A DNA stretch of 64,000 nucleotides from a virus, in the IMG/VR virus record IMGVR_UViG_3300020579_000006, positions 30,865-94,864 of that record; one strand, 5' to 3'. A program made the position numbers and the translations under genes. This document shows, one piece after another, positions 53,074 to 60,540 of this stretch (position 1 is its first letter; every line of letters begins with the position of its first letter). The notes below the pieces were generated by a model. The model was not told where the DNA came from, ran no database searches, and was given only the letters and a program-made list of their open reading frames with translations.

Positions 53074-53236
53074 CTTTTACCTCCGCAGCTTTCTGTTTTT
53101 GTTTCTGCTTCGCAAGTCTCCAAGCTTTTCTTTCGGTGAATCTTTCTTTATTCATACTCCACACGGACCATTCGAAGTAGCAAACGAAGAAACCCTGCAA
53201 AACTATTAACCAGAGTAAGAAGTTTTCTTGGGTCAT
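53045..53236 (-). CDS. small membrane protein
   Basis: A 63-residue product from ATG with AGGTGGG upstream. Residues 5-24 (FLLWLIVLQGFFVCYFEWSV) form one membrane helix, followed by a basic, Lys/Gln-rich cytoplasmic-type tail. Such small proteins often assist lysis in phages. It overlaps the next gene by 29 bases. Confidence 0.6.
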   Translation of the reverse strand: MTQENFLLWLIVLQGFFVCYFEWSVWSMNKERFTERKAWRLAKQKQKQKAAEVKDGPREQNPG

Positions 53237-53244
53237 AAACCCAC

Positions 53245-53415
53245 CTAATTCTGAATTCCGTAGCGGGCGTCGCGCTTTGCTGGTACTGAAAAAACTTGTT
53301 CCGTACTATATTTACACTTTGGACACTTCGGGTTTTTGTCCGGAAACCGGACGTGAAAAATCTCGAAGCGATGGCCACATTCTAGCCGGTGACAAACGTA
53401 CTCGTAAATTGGAAT
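53245..53415 (-). CDS. FmdB-type zinc ribbon protein with ATT start
   Basis: The frame reads ATT CCA ATT TAC GAG TAC, giving (M)PIYEYVC, the typical opening of FmdB-family regulatory zinc ribbons, followed by CGHRFEIFHVRFPDKNPKCP and KC. AGGAGG lies five bases before the ATT. An in-frame TAG is four codons upstream, and no ATG, GTG or TTG exists anywhere in the 56-codon frame, so a near-cognate start is required if this gene is expressed. The motif copy at 53338-53352 encodes VRFPD. Confidence 0.75.
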   Translation of the reverse strand: MPIYEYVCHRLECGHRFEIFHVRFPDKNPKCPKCKYSTEQVFSVPAKRDARYGIQN

Positions 53416-53424
53416 GACATCCTC

Positions 53425-53745
53425 CTATTTCTTAGATACAGCCGGTGCCTTGGCTGGTTCGGGTTTTGGCGCTTCTGAAAACCGGAGCGTATTAGGGTCA
53501 AAAACCGTAGTATCCGGCCATTTATTCTCAGTAACTACTTTCTTGCCTTCGTTTTGCAGGTCGGTCAGTGCGCCCTGAAACTTGACTGTAGCTTCCTGCA
53601 TTTCCTTTTGTGCAATTTGGGCGTCTTTCTGCTTAACTTGTAACCGCAAACTTTGGACTTCGGTAGGGGTCAAAGCCGGTGCTACTGACTGCCCGAACAA
53701 ACCCGTCGCAAATAACAATCCAACTGCTAAATATTTAGTCTTCAT
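53425..53745 (-). CDS. exported coiled-coil protein
   Basis: The 106-residue product has a signal peptide (MKTKYLAVGLLFATGLFGQS), then a helical Gln/Lys-rich segment (LRLQVKQKDAQIAQKEMQEA) and a Pro/Ala/Lys-rich tail. It lies directly downstream of the SleB-type hydrolase and may be a periplasmic lysis component such as an outer spanin-like protein, but no lipobox is present. Confidence 0.62.
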   Translation of the reverse strand: MKTKYLAVGLLFATGLFGQSVAPALTPTEVQSLRLQVKQKDAQIAQKEMQEATVKFQGALTDLQNEGKKVVTENKWPDTTVFDPNTLRFSEAPKPEPAKAPAVSKK

Positions 53746-53760
53746 TATTCTCCTTTATTT

Positions 53761-54195
53761 TCACTTGAAAAACGTGGTACGTCCTATGACGGCGCATCGA
53801 GGATGCAGGTCGGGTTTATTGGCTATGTTCTCAAAAAACCAGCCTGAAGTTGAATCCGCGAGCACAGCGTAATACAAAGCTCCGTTTGTAGTATCTACAG
53901 GAGGATTTTCTCCGTAGAAATTGTCTAAAAACTGCAAGAACTTATTAAATTCGGGTTCTCTGGAGTCCGGAAAACGGACAGTGTTTGGGTCGCCTTTTAT
54001 GCTCATAGAACTTAGCTGATTCAAAGCAATAGCATTTTCATACATACTACTTTGATGCCAGCCCGCCTTAGCTCGATTATGTAAAACTTGCGCGACGGAA
54101 ATCATCCCGTTCGTCCCTTCACCTCGCATTTCTCGCCAGCAAGCTAGCGCTACAATTGCTTTTTCAAATTCCTGGCCGAGCACGCACCCTCCCAT
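53761..54195 (-). CDS. cell wall hydrolase, SleB family endolysin
   Basis: The 144-residue product shows CWREMRGEGTNGMISVAQVL followed by HNRAK, the family's catalytic Glu region, then SGWFFENI and HPRCAVIGRTTFF. SleB-type (Hydrolase_2) enzymes are lytic transglycosylases that break peptidoglycan, so this is the best endolysin candidate. No signal peptide is evident, so a holin or another export route is needed. It starts inside the end of the ClpP-like gene. Confidence 0.82.
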   Translation of the reverse strand: MGGCVLGQEFEKAIVALACWREMRGEGTNGMISVAQVLHNRAKAGWHQSSMYENAIALNQLSSMSIKGDPNTVRFPDSREPEFNKFLQFLDNFYGENPPVDTTNGALYYAVLADSTSGWFFENIANKPDLHPRCAVIGRTTFFK

Positions 54196-54637
54196 CGTAT
54201 ATTTCGTCGATAAAGCCCAACTTTAGCGCAGTCTCTACTCCAAATATTTTCCGGTTTAATGCTATTTCATAAGCTACTTTTTTTATACCCCGGTTTTTAA
54301 ACAACTCGAAAATTACCACGTCGTAGTGGGGTTTAAAATCTTTGTTATCTTTTAACTCAGAAAATTCCACAAGGTGGAACATGAATTGTGTGGTAGGAGT
54401 AGCCCGCCTTATCTTGGCCGCCTGTAAAATTACGGTAGCTGCACTAGCCACTACGCCCGTACCGGTTATTATGCTATTAGGTACCGATTGGATTTTGTCG
54501 TATATCGCAAACCCGTCAGTCAGTGTTCCGCCAAAACTGTTTAAAAAGAAATTACATCTCTTCGGATTTTTGTCTAATCTTCGGCACACGTCCAAAGCCA
54601 TGTCGGGTCCAACGTCGCCAAAAAGGTAAATCGCCAT
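54164..54637 (-). CDS. ClpP-like serine protease
   Basis: I start at ATG 54637, in a TAATG overlap and behind AGGAG, giving MAIYLFGDVGPDMALDVCRR. The 157-residue product has LNSFGGTLTDGFAIYDKIQS (oxyanion loop), GVVASAATVILQAA with the catalytic Ser, FMFHLVEF with the catalytic His and LKLGFIDEIYD. It is shorter than cellular ClpP. In other phages such proteases mature heads, but here it lies beside lysis genes, so the role is open. Confidence 0.82.
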   Translation of the reverse strand: MAIYLFGDVGPDMALDVCRRLDKNPKRCNFFLNSFGGTLTDGFAIYDKIQSVPNSIITGTGVVASAATVILQAAKIRRATPTTQFMFHLVEFSELKDNKDFKPHYDVVIFELFKNRGIKKVAYEIALNRKIFGVETALKLGFIDEIYDGRVRARPGI

Positions 54638-55014
54638 TACTTCTTCTCCTGTGGAACGTAGACGACTCCGCAGACGCAACAAACGTGGACAACGAAATCC
54701 AGCTTGCCTTCATCAAACACGGTTATCAGTGCTGTGCCTCGACTTCCATCAGCATACTCCTGAGTGCGTGGCTTCTGCGCGTGCCCAAGCGAGCAGTACT
54801 CCTCGCCGGGTTTCAGCTCCTCTACTTTGGACATCTTTTCGAGTTCTTCTACTGACTTCCAAACCCATCGTTTGCCGTCCCACATATCGACCCCGCCGCC
54901 TATGCCATTAGTGTCGCGTAGTTCTCCAATGGACGGTTTGTGCTCCTGTCCCATCGCCACTCCCGCGAGTCCTAGCATCCCTGCCAGTCGCAGCATGAAT
55001 CCTTTACGTGTCAT
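54637..55014 (-). CDS. exported protein with two CxxC-like motifs
   Basis: I start at ATG 55014 in a TAAAATG junction. The 125-residue product has an N-terminal signal (MTRKGFMLRLAGMLGLAGVA, then MGQ), a Trp-rich middle (VDMWDGKRWVWKSVEELEKM) and a C-terminal VCCVCGVVYVP metal-site-like segment. Export and a CxxC motif suggest an envelope role. Not recognised further. Confidence 0.58.
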   Translation of the reverse strand: MTRKGFMLRLAGMLGLAGVAMGQEHKPSIGELRDTNGIGGGVDMWDGKRWVWKSVEELEKMSKVEELKPGEEYCSLGHAQKPRTQEYADGSRGTALITVFDEGKLDFVVHVCCVCGVVYVPQEKK

Positions 55015-55015
55015 T

Positions 55016-55468
55016 TTAATCATATACCTCTGGTCCGTCGTCTAGTTCGGTACTATCTCCGGTTGCATCGGGTAGCGGAGCGCCCACACCGAGATTATCT
55101 CGCAAGTCCGGAAACTGAATAACTTTACCCCTCTCCGTAGGGTTTGGTAAAGTAGTAGCCAAACTTGGGTCTGCTTGTAATTGTTCCGCAAATTTATCGT
55201 TCACCGCTTGCTTTTCAATTTCAGCTTGTTCCGCCTGTTCTCGCGGAGATTTCAGTGGCTCGAAGGTTTTAAGATGTGTCAGCAGACAGTACTTCGAACA
55301 AAAACCTTTTACTTGGCCGTCAAAAGTAGCGAAAGTAAGTAAGCGCCAAGCTGAGTCCGGCAGCGCGTTCGGGTTTGCTTGTACTTCTTGCTGGACCCAA
55401 ATAATCTTAGTACTACACCCTTCGCGGTCGCATGTAATTTCTACAGTCTCTCGTTTATTAGTACCCAC
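55016..55468 (-). CDS. zinc-finger-like hypothetical protein
   Basis: The 150-residue product starts at GTG in TAAGTG. Cys pairs in CDREGC and FCSKYCLLTH are arranged like a small treble-clef zinc site. A helical Gln/Ala/Glu-rich segment and an acidic C-terminus follow. The motif copy 55106-55120 encodes IQFPDL. Possibly a DNA-binding regulator; unproven. Confidence 0.6.
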   Translation of the reverse strand: MGTNKRETVEITCDREGCSTKIIWVQQEVQANPNALPDSAWRLLTFATFDGQVKGFCSKYCLLTHLKTFEPLKSPREQAEQAEIEKQAVNDKFAEQLQADPSLATTLPNPTERGKVIQFPDLRDNLGVGAPLPDATGDSTELDDGPEVYD

Positions 55469-55618
55469 TTAAATCTTCTCCTTAATTAAATACACCGCCC
55501 CGACTACTAGCATTGGTACTCCAAATATTAATTCTGCTAAAGACGCCGTTCTAAATAAAAAATCTAGTAGAAACGCTATGCCACTCGCCGTTACCACGGC
55601 TGCTATGAATGCCTTCAC
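55469..55618 (-). CDS. small membrane protein
   Basis: A 49-residue frame from GTG 55618, overlapping the upstream stop as GTGA and preceded by AAGGAG. Two hydrophobic segments (AFIAAVVTASGIAFLLDFLF and AELIFGVPMLVVGAVYLI) are joined by RTAS; the end is basic. This is a plausible two-helix holin or lysis membrane protein near the endolysin. Role inferred. Confidence 0.6.
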   Translation of the reverse strand: MKAFIAAVVTASGIAFLLDFLFRTASLAELIFGVPMLVVGAVYLIKEKI

Positions 55619-56103
55619 TCTATCTCCTTTATATTCAACATCTTGCGTGCTTTTTTAACGCCAGAGTCCTTTTTACGTTTCACCCATAGTACCGGTTTTC
55701 CGAACCACTTGGATATTTTTGGTATACTCTGAGCCGGGTATCCTATACCATAAAAAAGTTCTAGTACTAACCGTTCAGCCATATTGGGGAGTTTTTCGAC
55801 CGCTTCTTTAATATTTTCTATATCTAAGTTCGGGTTTTCCGGTTTCTTAGAGTTCTGGTTTTCAGCAATCCGGAAAACGGACGGTTCGGTTAAACTAATT
55901 TCTCTTTGTTCCTTTCGAGTTTTTCTTAAATAAACTTGTACTAATTCTAAAGCCAATTTTGACGCTCGTTTTTTATTGAGACCCGTAGCCTCAAGCAACC
56001 CGAGATAAACTGACTGACGTATATCTTTCTTAATTTCCTCGTTTAAGTTACCTGCTTTTTTCTGAATAGCTTCCTCTACCTCATTCCAATAATCCAAAAT
56101 CAC
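55615..56103 (-). CDS. sigma-factor-like protein
   Basis: The 162-residue product starts at GTG. Its C-terminus (AVEKLPNMAERLVLELFYGI, then SIPKISKWFGKPVLWVKRKK) follows the layout of sigma-70 region 4: LP-x-ER-x-x-L...helix-turn-helix. The N-terminal IKKDIRQSVYLGLLEATGL recalls region 2. It could redirect host RNA polymerase to phage promoters. It is divergent, and an HTH regulator of another kind remains possible. Confidence 0.6.
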   Translation of the reverse strand: MILDYWNEVEEAIQKKAGNLNEEIKKDIRQSVYLGLLEATGLNKKRASKLALELVQVYLRKTRKEQREISLTEPSVFRIAENQNSKKPENPNLDIENIKEAVEKLPNMAERLVLELFYGIGYPAQSIPKISKWFGKPVLWVKRKKDSGVKKARKMLNIKEIE

Positions 56104-56111
56104 CTAAGCCC

Positions 56112-56354
56112 CTAGCTCATCGCGTCAAAACCGCAGTTATCGCATTTAAACTCGTAATCGTCAAACTCTTCCGCTAACTTAAACCCGCAAATAGGACAGA
56201 CATTTTTTCCATGAGGCCAAGCGGTATATTTCCCCATTATTTTCAGACGTTCTTCCTCTGTTATGACCGGCGGTTCTGTACAGAGAGTGCAGTACTTCGC
56301 TTTAGTCTGACCAGCTAAATATACACCGTGTTCACATTTATCCGTTGGTTTCAT
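56112..56354 (-). CDS. double zinc-ribbon protein
   Basis: The 80-residue product carries CEHG...YCTLC at the N-terminus and CPICGFKLAEEFDDYEFKCD with NCGFD at the C-terminus, two likely zinc sites. It starts at ATG inside the end of the neighbouring nuclease gene. Small ribbons of this kind often bind RNA polymerase or DNA. Next to a sigma-like gene, a transcription role is possible but unproven. Confidence 0.62.
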   Translation of the reverse strand: MKPTDKCEHGVYLAGQTKAKYCTLCTEPPVITEEERLKIMGKYTAWPHGKNVCPICGFKLAEEFDDYEFKCDNCGFDAMS

Positions 56355-56745
56355 TGCTATTCAACTTTAAATATTCAATTAAGTTTTGTAAAATATAAAT
56401 ATTATCTTTTGTATGACCAAGAGCTAAATTACAATTCGTACATAAAACTCCTCTTAACACGCCAAATATTTTATGGTCTGCAACCCATTTGTTGTCTCGT
56501 CCCCCAGGATTTTCTGTTCTACATACTGCACACTTTCCACCTTGTTTTGCGAGCATTTCTTCTTTTTGTTTTAATGTTATTCCTTTAGTGAGACGAAGAC
56601 TTCTATCTTCTGCCCACCGAGGATACTTTCTATATCTTTTTCGTTCGTATCCTCGGACCTTATCCCGATTATTTTTTCTCCACTTACTCATGTATTCTGA
56701 GTGTTTTTTACGTTTATTAATTAAAGTGGAGTTTTCTATTTCCAT
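56338..56745 (-). CDS. endonuclease VII-like protein, possibly inactive
   Basis: The 135-residue product has a basic N-terminus (RKKHSEYMSKWRKNNRDKVR), GITLKQKEEMLAKQ, CAVCRTENPGG, WVADHKIFGVLRGVLCTNC and NLALGH. Its siblings have DH-x-H-x-T in the catalytic loop; here the second His and two residues are missing (DHKIFG). It may therefore be weak or inactive. It overlaps the upstream HNH gene by 29 bases. Confidence 0.8.
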   Translation of the reverse strand: MEIENSTLINKRKKHSEYMSKWRKNNRDKVRGYERKRYRKYPRWAEDRSLRLTKGITLKQKEEMLAKQGGKCAVCRTENPGGRDNKWVADHKIFGVLRGVLCTNCNLALGHTKDNIYILQNLIEYLKLNSNETNG

Positions 56746-57049
56746 GCTCTATGTCCATATGACAAGTGTAACACACTAAAATCGAATTTTCTAGCGATAC
56801 TTCCCCTCCGTTGCCCCTGTGTATTTTTTCATGCATGTGAGCAGTATTCCAAGTCAGTGCGGTTCCGCAATCGTCGCAGGTATTGTGCGAACGCTCAAAA
56901 ACACGTTGTCTAATCGTACTAACCGCATCTCTGCGAGGAAACTCTCTAATTCGGTCAAGTGGAATGCCAGAGGTAGCCGCCGCATGCCAGTTTTTGAAGA
57001 TTCTACATGGTCCAACACTGTCAAATTCAACCCAACACCTTCCTCTCAC
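56717..57049 (-). CDS. HNH endonuclease
   Basis: The 110-residue product starts at GTG in a GTGA overlap. RQRVFERSHNTCDDCGTALT, WNTAHMHEKIHRGNGGEVSL and ENSILVCYTCHMDIEHGNRK form a classic HNH core with two Cys pairs, unlike the endonuclease VII type elsewhere in the window. It could be a homing nuclease or a packaging-linked HNH protein. Two nuclease genes overlap here. Confidence 0.8.
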   Translation of the reverse strand: MRGRCWVEFDSVGPCRIFKNWHAAATSGIPLDRIREFPRRDAVSTIRQRVFERSHNTCDDCGTALTWNTAHMHEKIHRGNGGEVSLENSILVCYTCHMDIEHGNRKLHFN

Positions 57050-57366
57050 TGATTAAGCCACCTTAAAACTTCCTCGTTCCAACTATAATCTTCTACTACT
57101 TCTTTAAGTTTATTCTCATCGTCGGCCTGTGCCAATGACCGCTCGGTTTCTTTATGCTTAATTAGATGTATCAAAGCGCACGGTGGTTTCGGCATACTTA
57201 CCGGTTTCATTAGTGGTATCTGAGTATCCGTTGCTATTGCGTAACCGCCAAGAGAACTGACTTGTTCGTTCGCTAGCGCCAGATTTTCACATACTAGTAA
57301 ATACGGGTTATTATTAGTTTTCGGGTTTCCTGGATAATCTTTTACAAATACTACCCAAACTATCAT
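57046..57366 (-). CDS. hypothetical protein
   Basis: I start at ATG 57366, in an ATGA overlap with the upstream stop. The 106-residue product opens MIVWVVFVKDYPGNPKTNNN and ends in an acidic helix (VVEDYSWNEEVLRWLNQ). No motif recognised. Confidence 0.58.
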   Translation of the reverse strand: MIVWVVFVKDYPGNPKTNNNPYLLVCENLALANEQVSSLGGYAIATDTQIPLMKPVSMPKPPCALIHLIKHKETERSLAQADDENKLKEVVEDYSWNEEVLRWLNQ

Positions 57367-58055
57367 CCTTGACCTTTTGCCACCAATGCCTCGTAAGTTG
57401 CTAAAAACTCCCGGCACAGCCTTAACATAATTTCTTTTCTCTGAACGTGGTCCGGCAGTTCTTGAGAAATAACAGGGTCTACTTTTTTAGCACATTCAAA
57501 TGCTCTGGTCACTTCATCTTTTTCATCGGCGGTCAGGTAAGAGCCGCCCCAATCCCAATACTTTCCTTGTTCAGTTTCCGGATTTCCGTTCTCGTTTTTA
57601 AATAATAGAGCTTTGAGTTCTTGGGCGTCTACATTCGGGTTTTGGGCAGCCTCCAAAGCTTCGTCAGTAGGTGCCTTACCGGTTTGTTTCATTGACTGTT
57701 TGAGAAGTGTCGCTTTAGTGATACCGATTTCAGCCAACTCGTCTGCATCGACATACGGTAATAACTTATCCGCCACCCCAATGACCGAATAGAGTTGCGT
57801 CCTTCCTTTACCCACTTTTCCTTTAATTGCGTCGATATAAGACCCGAAAGTAGGGTATCCAAGTGCAAACCAGTATTTACGAGTTCGCATTCTTAGAAGT
57901 AAAGTACCGAGTTGCGCGAAGTTTCTACGTACCTCGGTTTCACTCGACTGAATTCGCTCCAATAGCTGGCCGACTTCTTTGTTAGTAGTTTCAGCTTCGA
58001 GTTTTTCTGAGTCGGTCAGATTTATTGAGTCGAGTATTTCAGGGTCGTGAACCAT
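57363..58055 (-). CDS. putative DNA-binding protein
   Basis: The 230-residue product is helical. LLLRMRTRKYWFALGYPTFG followed by SYIDAIKGKVGKGRTQLYSV resembles the DNA-binding helices of phage proteins related to DUF3102-type regulators, and LAEIGITKATLLKQ looks like a second helix pair. The motif copy (57569-57583) encodes NPETE. It may be a regulator or a replication accessory. Moderate to low certainty. Confidence 0.6.
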   Translation of the reverse strand: MVHDPEILDSINLTDSEKLEAETTNKEVGQLLERIQSSETEVRRNFAQLGTLLLRMRTRKYWFALGYPTFGSYIDAIKGKVGKGRTQLYSVIGVADKLLPYVDADELAEIGITKATLLKQSMKQTGKAPTDEALEAAQNPNVDAQELKALLFKNENGNPETEQGKYWDWGGSYLTADEKDEVTRAFECAKKVDPVISQELPDHVQRKEIMLRLCREFLATYEALVAKGQG

Positions 58056-58057
58056 TG

Positions 58058-58273
58058 TTATCCTTTTTGTAGAGATGCAAAAGCAGTTTTATAATCGTAA
58101 CTATGTGTTTTCACATAATCTGAATCGGATACTGCTCCGGTGTTTTCAACTAGCCATCCATCTTCGTCTAATAGTTTTACATATTTTCCAGTTTGTGCAT
58201 ACTCAGATGGAATCCAAGCGTGTTGCACAATACTGCCACGTCTTAAAGTACATTGAGTATGAGTATTTTTCAT
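58058..58273 (-). CDS. hypothetical protein
   Basis: A 71-residue product from ATG 58273 in a TGATG overlap. MKNTHTQCTLRRGSIVQHAW, GKYVKLLDEDGWLVEN and a helical tail give an SH3-like beta pattern. Family unknown to me. Confidence 0.58.
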   Translation of the reverse strand: MKNTHTQCTLRRGSIVQHAWIPSEYAQTGKYVKLLDEDGWLVENTGAVSDSDYVKTHSYDYKTAFASLQKG

Positions 58274-58653
58274 CAAAACGCTCCGTTTACTTTAGATGAA
58301 ATTAAACCCGCCGAGTTACCGGCTATGGCAACCGGTAAAACGAACTGCTCTATCTTATGATGCCCGGTTTTGTGTAATAGATACTTTGTTCCTACAACTA
58401 CTCCGACGGCCAATGCGGAATAGGCTAAAATCCCTCTACATGACTGGGTGGGTACTAGTACTTCTCGCCCGCCGTGATTCAGATTATAACAAGTTTGACC
58501 AACATCCGCACCACCGACCAAACCCCAAGTAACAAACTCGATTTTAGCGGGTTTGTCAAAAAACTTATGTACTTTGGGTTTTGGAGTATCCGGCAAAACT
58601 TGTCCGGAAACTGAACTCGCTAAGAATAAAAACGCTAGTAAGTATTTAATCAA
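58273..58653 (-). CDS. exported membrane-associated protein
   Basis: The 126-residue product starts at TTG in a TTGA overlap with the primase stop; ATT next to it would also fit. The signal peptide is IKYLLAFLFLASSVSGQ. Later segments VTWGLVGGADVGQTCYNL and GILAYSALAVGVVVGTKYLL are hydrophobic and Gly-rich. The motif copy at 58601-58616 encodes VSGQ at the cleavage site. Its link to replication genes is only positional. Confidence 0.62.
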   Translation of the reverse strand: MIKYLLAFLFLASSVSGQVLPDTPKPKVHKFFDKPAKIEFVTWGLVGGADVGQTCYNLNHGGREVLVPTQSCRGILAYSALAVGVVVGTKYLLHKTGHHKIEQFVLPVAIAGNSAGLISSKVNGAF

Positions 58654-60524
58654 AATAACACATCCTCTTCTGGTGGTGTCTGAAAACTTGGTTCGTGAAA
58701 CATAGCCCACTCTCCAATAAAGTTTAAAACCGCAAAAGTACCGCCGTCTCCTTTGGCTCTAGCCCCAAGTAAGTGTACTTCAGTTTGAGGGCTGTAGTCA
58801 TCTTTGGGTGGATTTGTAGGGTCTTTAATTTTTATGTTATCCCGGTGTATTACAAAAATCGCATCCGCATCTGAACCAAAGGTTTCAGACCCTTTTAAAT
58901 CCGCTATGTGAATCACCTTTCCCTTAGATGCTTGATTTGCCTTCCGTGGTTGCCCCACGACGATAAATTTTACACCGTAGCGGACAGCCATATTTTTTAT
59001 TCGCTGAAAAGCATTAGCCTGGGCTTGAATTTCATTAGTTTCGTTACGGCATATAAAATGAAGGTGGTCGAGCACAACCGTTGTAGCTCCAAGTCTTCTA
59101 ATTGCTGCTTCGATAAGGTCAAGGACAGGAGTAACAGTGTTGAGAGTTGGATTTCTTCCGATATAGTATCTTGCATCTCCCATCCTTTTGGCAGCTTCTT
59201 TGTAGTCGTCTTTGCTTAAACTATTTCGATTTTTCTTAAGTAAGTAAGCCGCCACCATGTTGCTATACTCATCAACACTTAATTCACACTGATAGTTTAA
59301 AACCACTTCGTCGTACTTCATAGCATCTTCAATAGTTTTATTCATTACGAAAGTGGTTTTTGCCATTTTTGTATTTGTGGCGCTTAAACTTATTACAGAC
59401 CCTGGTAAAAGTATTGCCATTTTATCAACCGACGGCCAAGGAAAACGGGAGCGCTGCGGGTGCTCACTAAGATTTGTCCGGTTTCCGGAGGCCATACTTT
59501 CCGCGAGCGAAAAAACCGACGGCATCGGGTTTGACTTGGCCTGAGTAACACACTCGTTTACTACTTTTTTAAATACTTCTGTGTTCCCTCCACACATTTC
59601 CATCAGAACTTGGTTGGCATCCTTCCAACCTTCCGGCCACTTTAGCAAATAGGTTCGTTCCTGTAGCTCGTTCCAAAGTCTGTTCATAACTTCTTGCCCG
59701 GGTTGGTCTGAATCTCCTGCTAAAATAATTTGATTAGCTTGTAGAATCTCATCTTTTATTTCTGGAGGTAACTTTGCAGAGGCGTTGGGTAATGAAATTG
59801 CACGAAACCCGGCTTGCACAAGGCAAGCAGCGTCAAATTTTCCCTCAGTAATGAAAATTGCTTCCAGAGGTTCGACCGTTTCGATATTAAAAATTCCCGT
59901 TTCCATGCCTGCCTGACGGAAGAAAGATTTTTTCGCAATTCCTCTGTACTCGATGGATATAACGTTTTCATTCCTAATAGATGGAATCGAAATCCATCCC
60001 ATTTTGTCAGAGTCAGGGTCACTGCTGCATATTTGTCCAAGTGTCCGTCGAAACCCAAAATGTAACCTTTTCGCGGTTTCATAAGTAATTCCTCTTTCTT
60101 TTAGTAAAAATTCTTTTGCTTCCTTCGAGTTCGCCAGCGCCTGCTCTAACGGATAGTATTTTTCGAGTGGGATTACTAGCTTCTTAGTTTCGTTTTTTAT
60201 AACCGGTTGAAACGCGGAATCTACGAGTTTTTTGTTTTCTTGCCAGTCGTTGCCAAGTTCGGTCTGAATCGTCTTAATCGCAGGTCCGAAACCTACTTTA
60301 TCGAAGCCCATAACAAAATCTAATACCGAACCACTAGCACTGCATGCAAAACATTTATAGAGTAATTTACCATCTTTTGATGAGATTGTAAACGAAGGGT
60401 TTTTATCTGGGTGAAATGGACATTTCCCGGAATACTCCACCCCATTTTTGGTTAACTGAACCCGGTTTGAGTAAACCCGTAGTACTTGGGGATTCGATTT
60501 TAATTGTTCTAGGTCGGTTTTCAC
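58650..60524 (-). CDS. primase-helicase
   Basis: The 624-residue product combines a CHC2 zinc finger (Cys35, His38, Cys58, Cys61), a TOPRIM primase core (ITEGKFD near 225-231, AGDSDQPGQE near 269-278) and a DnaB-like RecA fold. The ATP loop reads SATNTKMAKTT (381-391) where GxxGxGKT would be expected, so the Gly pattern is degraded though KTT is kept; Walker B is TTVVLDHLHF. It should prime and possibly unwind DNA at the fork. GTG start lies just beyond a motif copy. Confidence 0.87.
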   Translation of the reverse strand: MKTDLEQLKSNPQVLRVYSNRVQLTKNGVEYSGKCPFHPDKNPSFTISSKDGKLLYKCFACSASGSVLDFVMGFDKVGFGPAIKTIQTELGNDWQENKKLVDSAFQPVIKNETKKLVIPLEKYYPLEQALANSKEAKEFLLKERGITYETAKRLHFGFRRTLGQICSSDPDSDKMGWISIPSIRNENVISIEYRGIAKKSFFRQAGMETGIFNIETVEPLEAIFITEGKFDAACLVQAGFRAISLPNASAKLPPEIKDEILQANQIILAGDSDQPGQEVMNRLWNELQERTYLLKWPEGWKDANQVLMEMCGGNTEVFKKVVNECVTQAKSNPMPSVFSLAESMASGNRTNLSEHPQRSRFPWPSVDKMAILLPGSVISLSATNTKMAKTTFVMNKTIEDAMKYDEVVLNYQCELSVDEYSNMVAAYLLKKNRNSLSKDDYKEAAKRMGDARYYIGRNPTLNTVTPVLDLIEAAIRRLGATTVVLDHLHFICRNETNEIQAQANAFQRIKNMAVRYGVKFIVVGQPRKANQASKGKVIHIADLKGSETFGSDADAIFVIHRDNIKIKDPTNPPKDDYSPQTEVHLLGARAKGDGGTFAVLNFIGEWAMFHEPSFQTPPEEDVLF

Positions 60525-60525
60525 T

Positions 60526-60540
60526 GTTCAGTTTCCGGAT
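60526..60540. repeat. dispersed TCCGG motif spanning a stop codon
   Basis: On the - strand ATCCGGAAACTGAAC holds the TGA stop of the initiator gene, and the primase GTG follows two bases later. Confidence 0.7.

Noticed and set aside
53148-53378. 76-residue frame over the zinc ribbon gene
   Set aside because: Another frame of the same stretch encodes the recognisable FmdB-type ribbon; this one has no sensible composition.
58648-58653. AUU start for the exported protein after the primase gene
   Set aside because: TTG 58653 in a TTGA overlap is available and gives a normal signal peptide.
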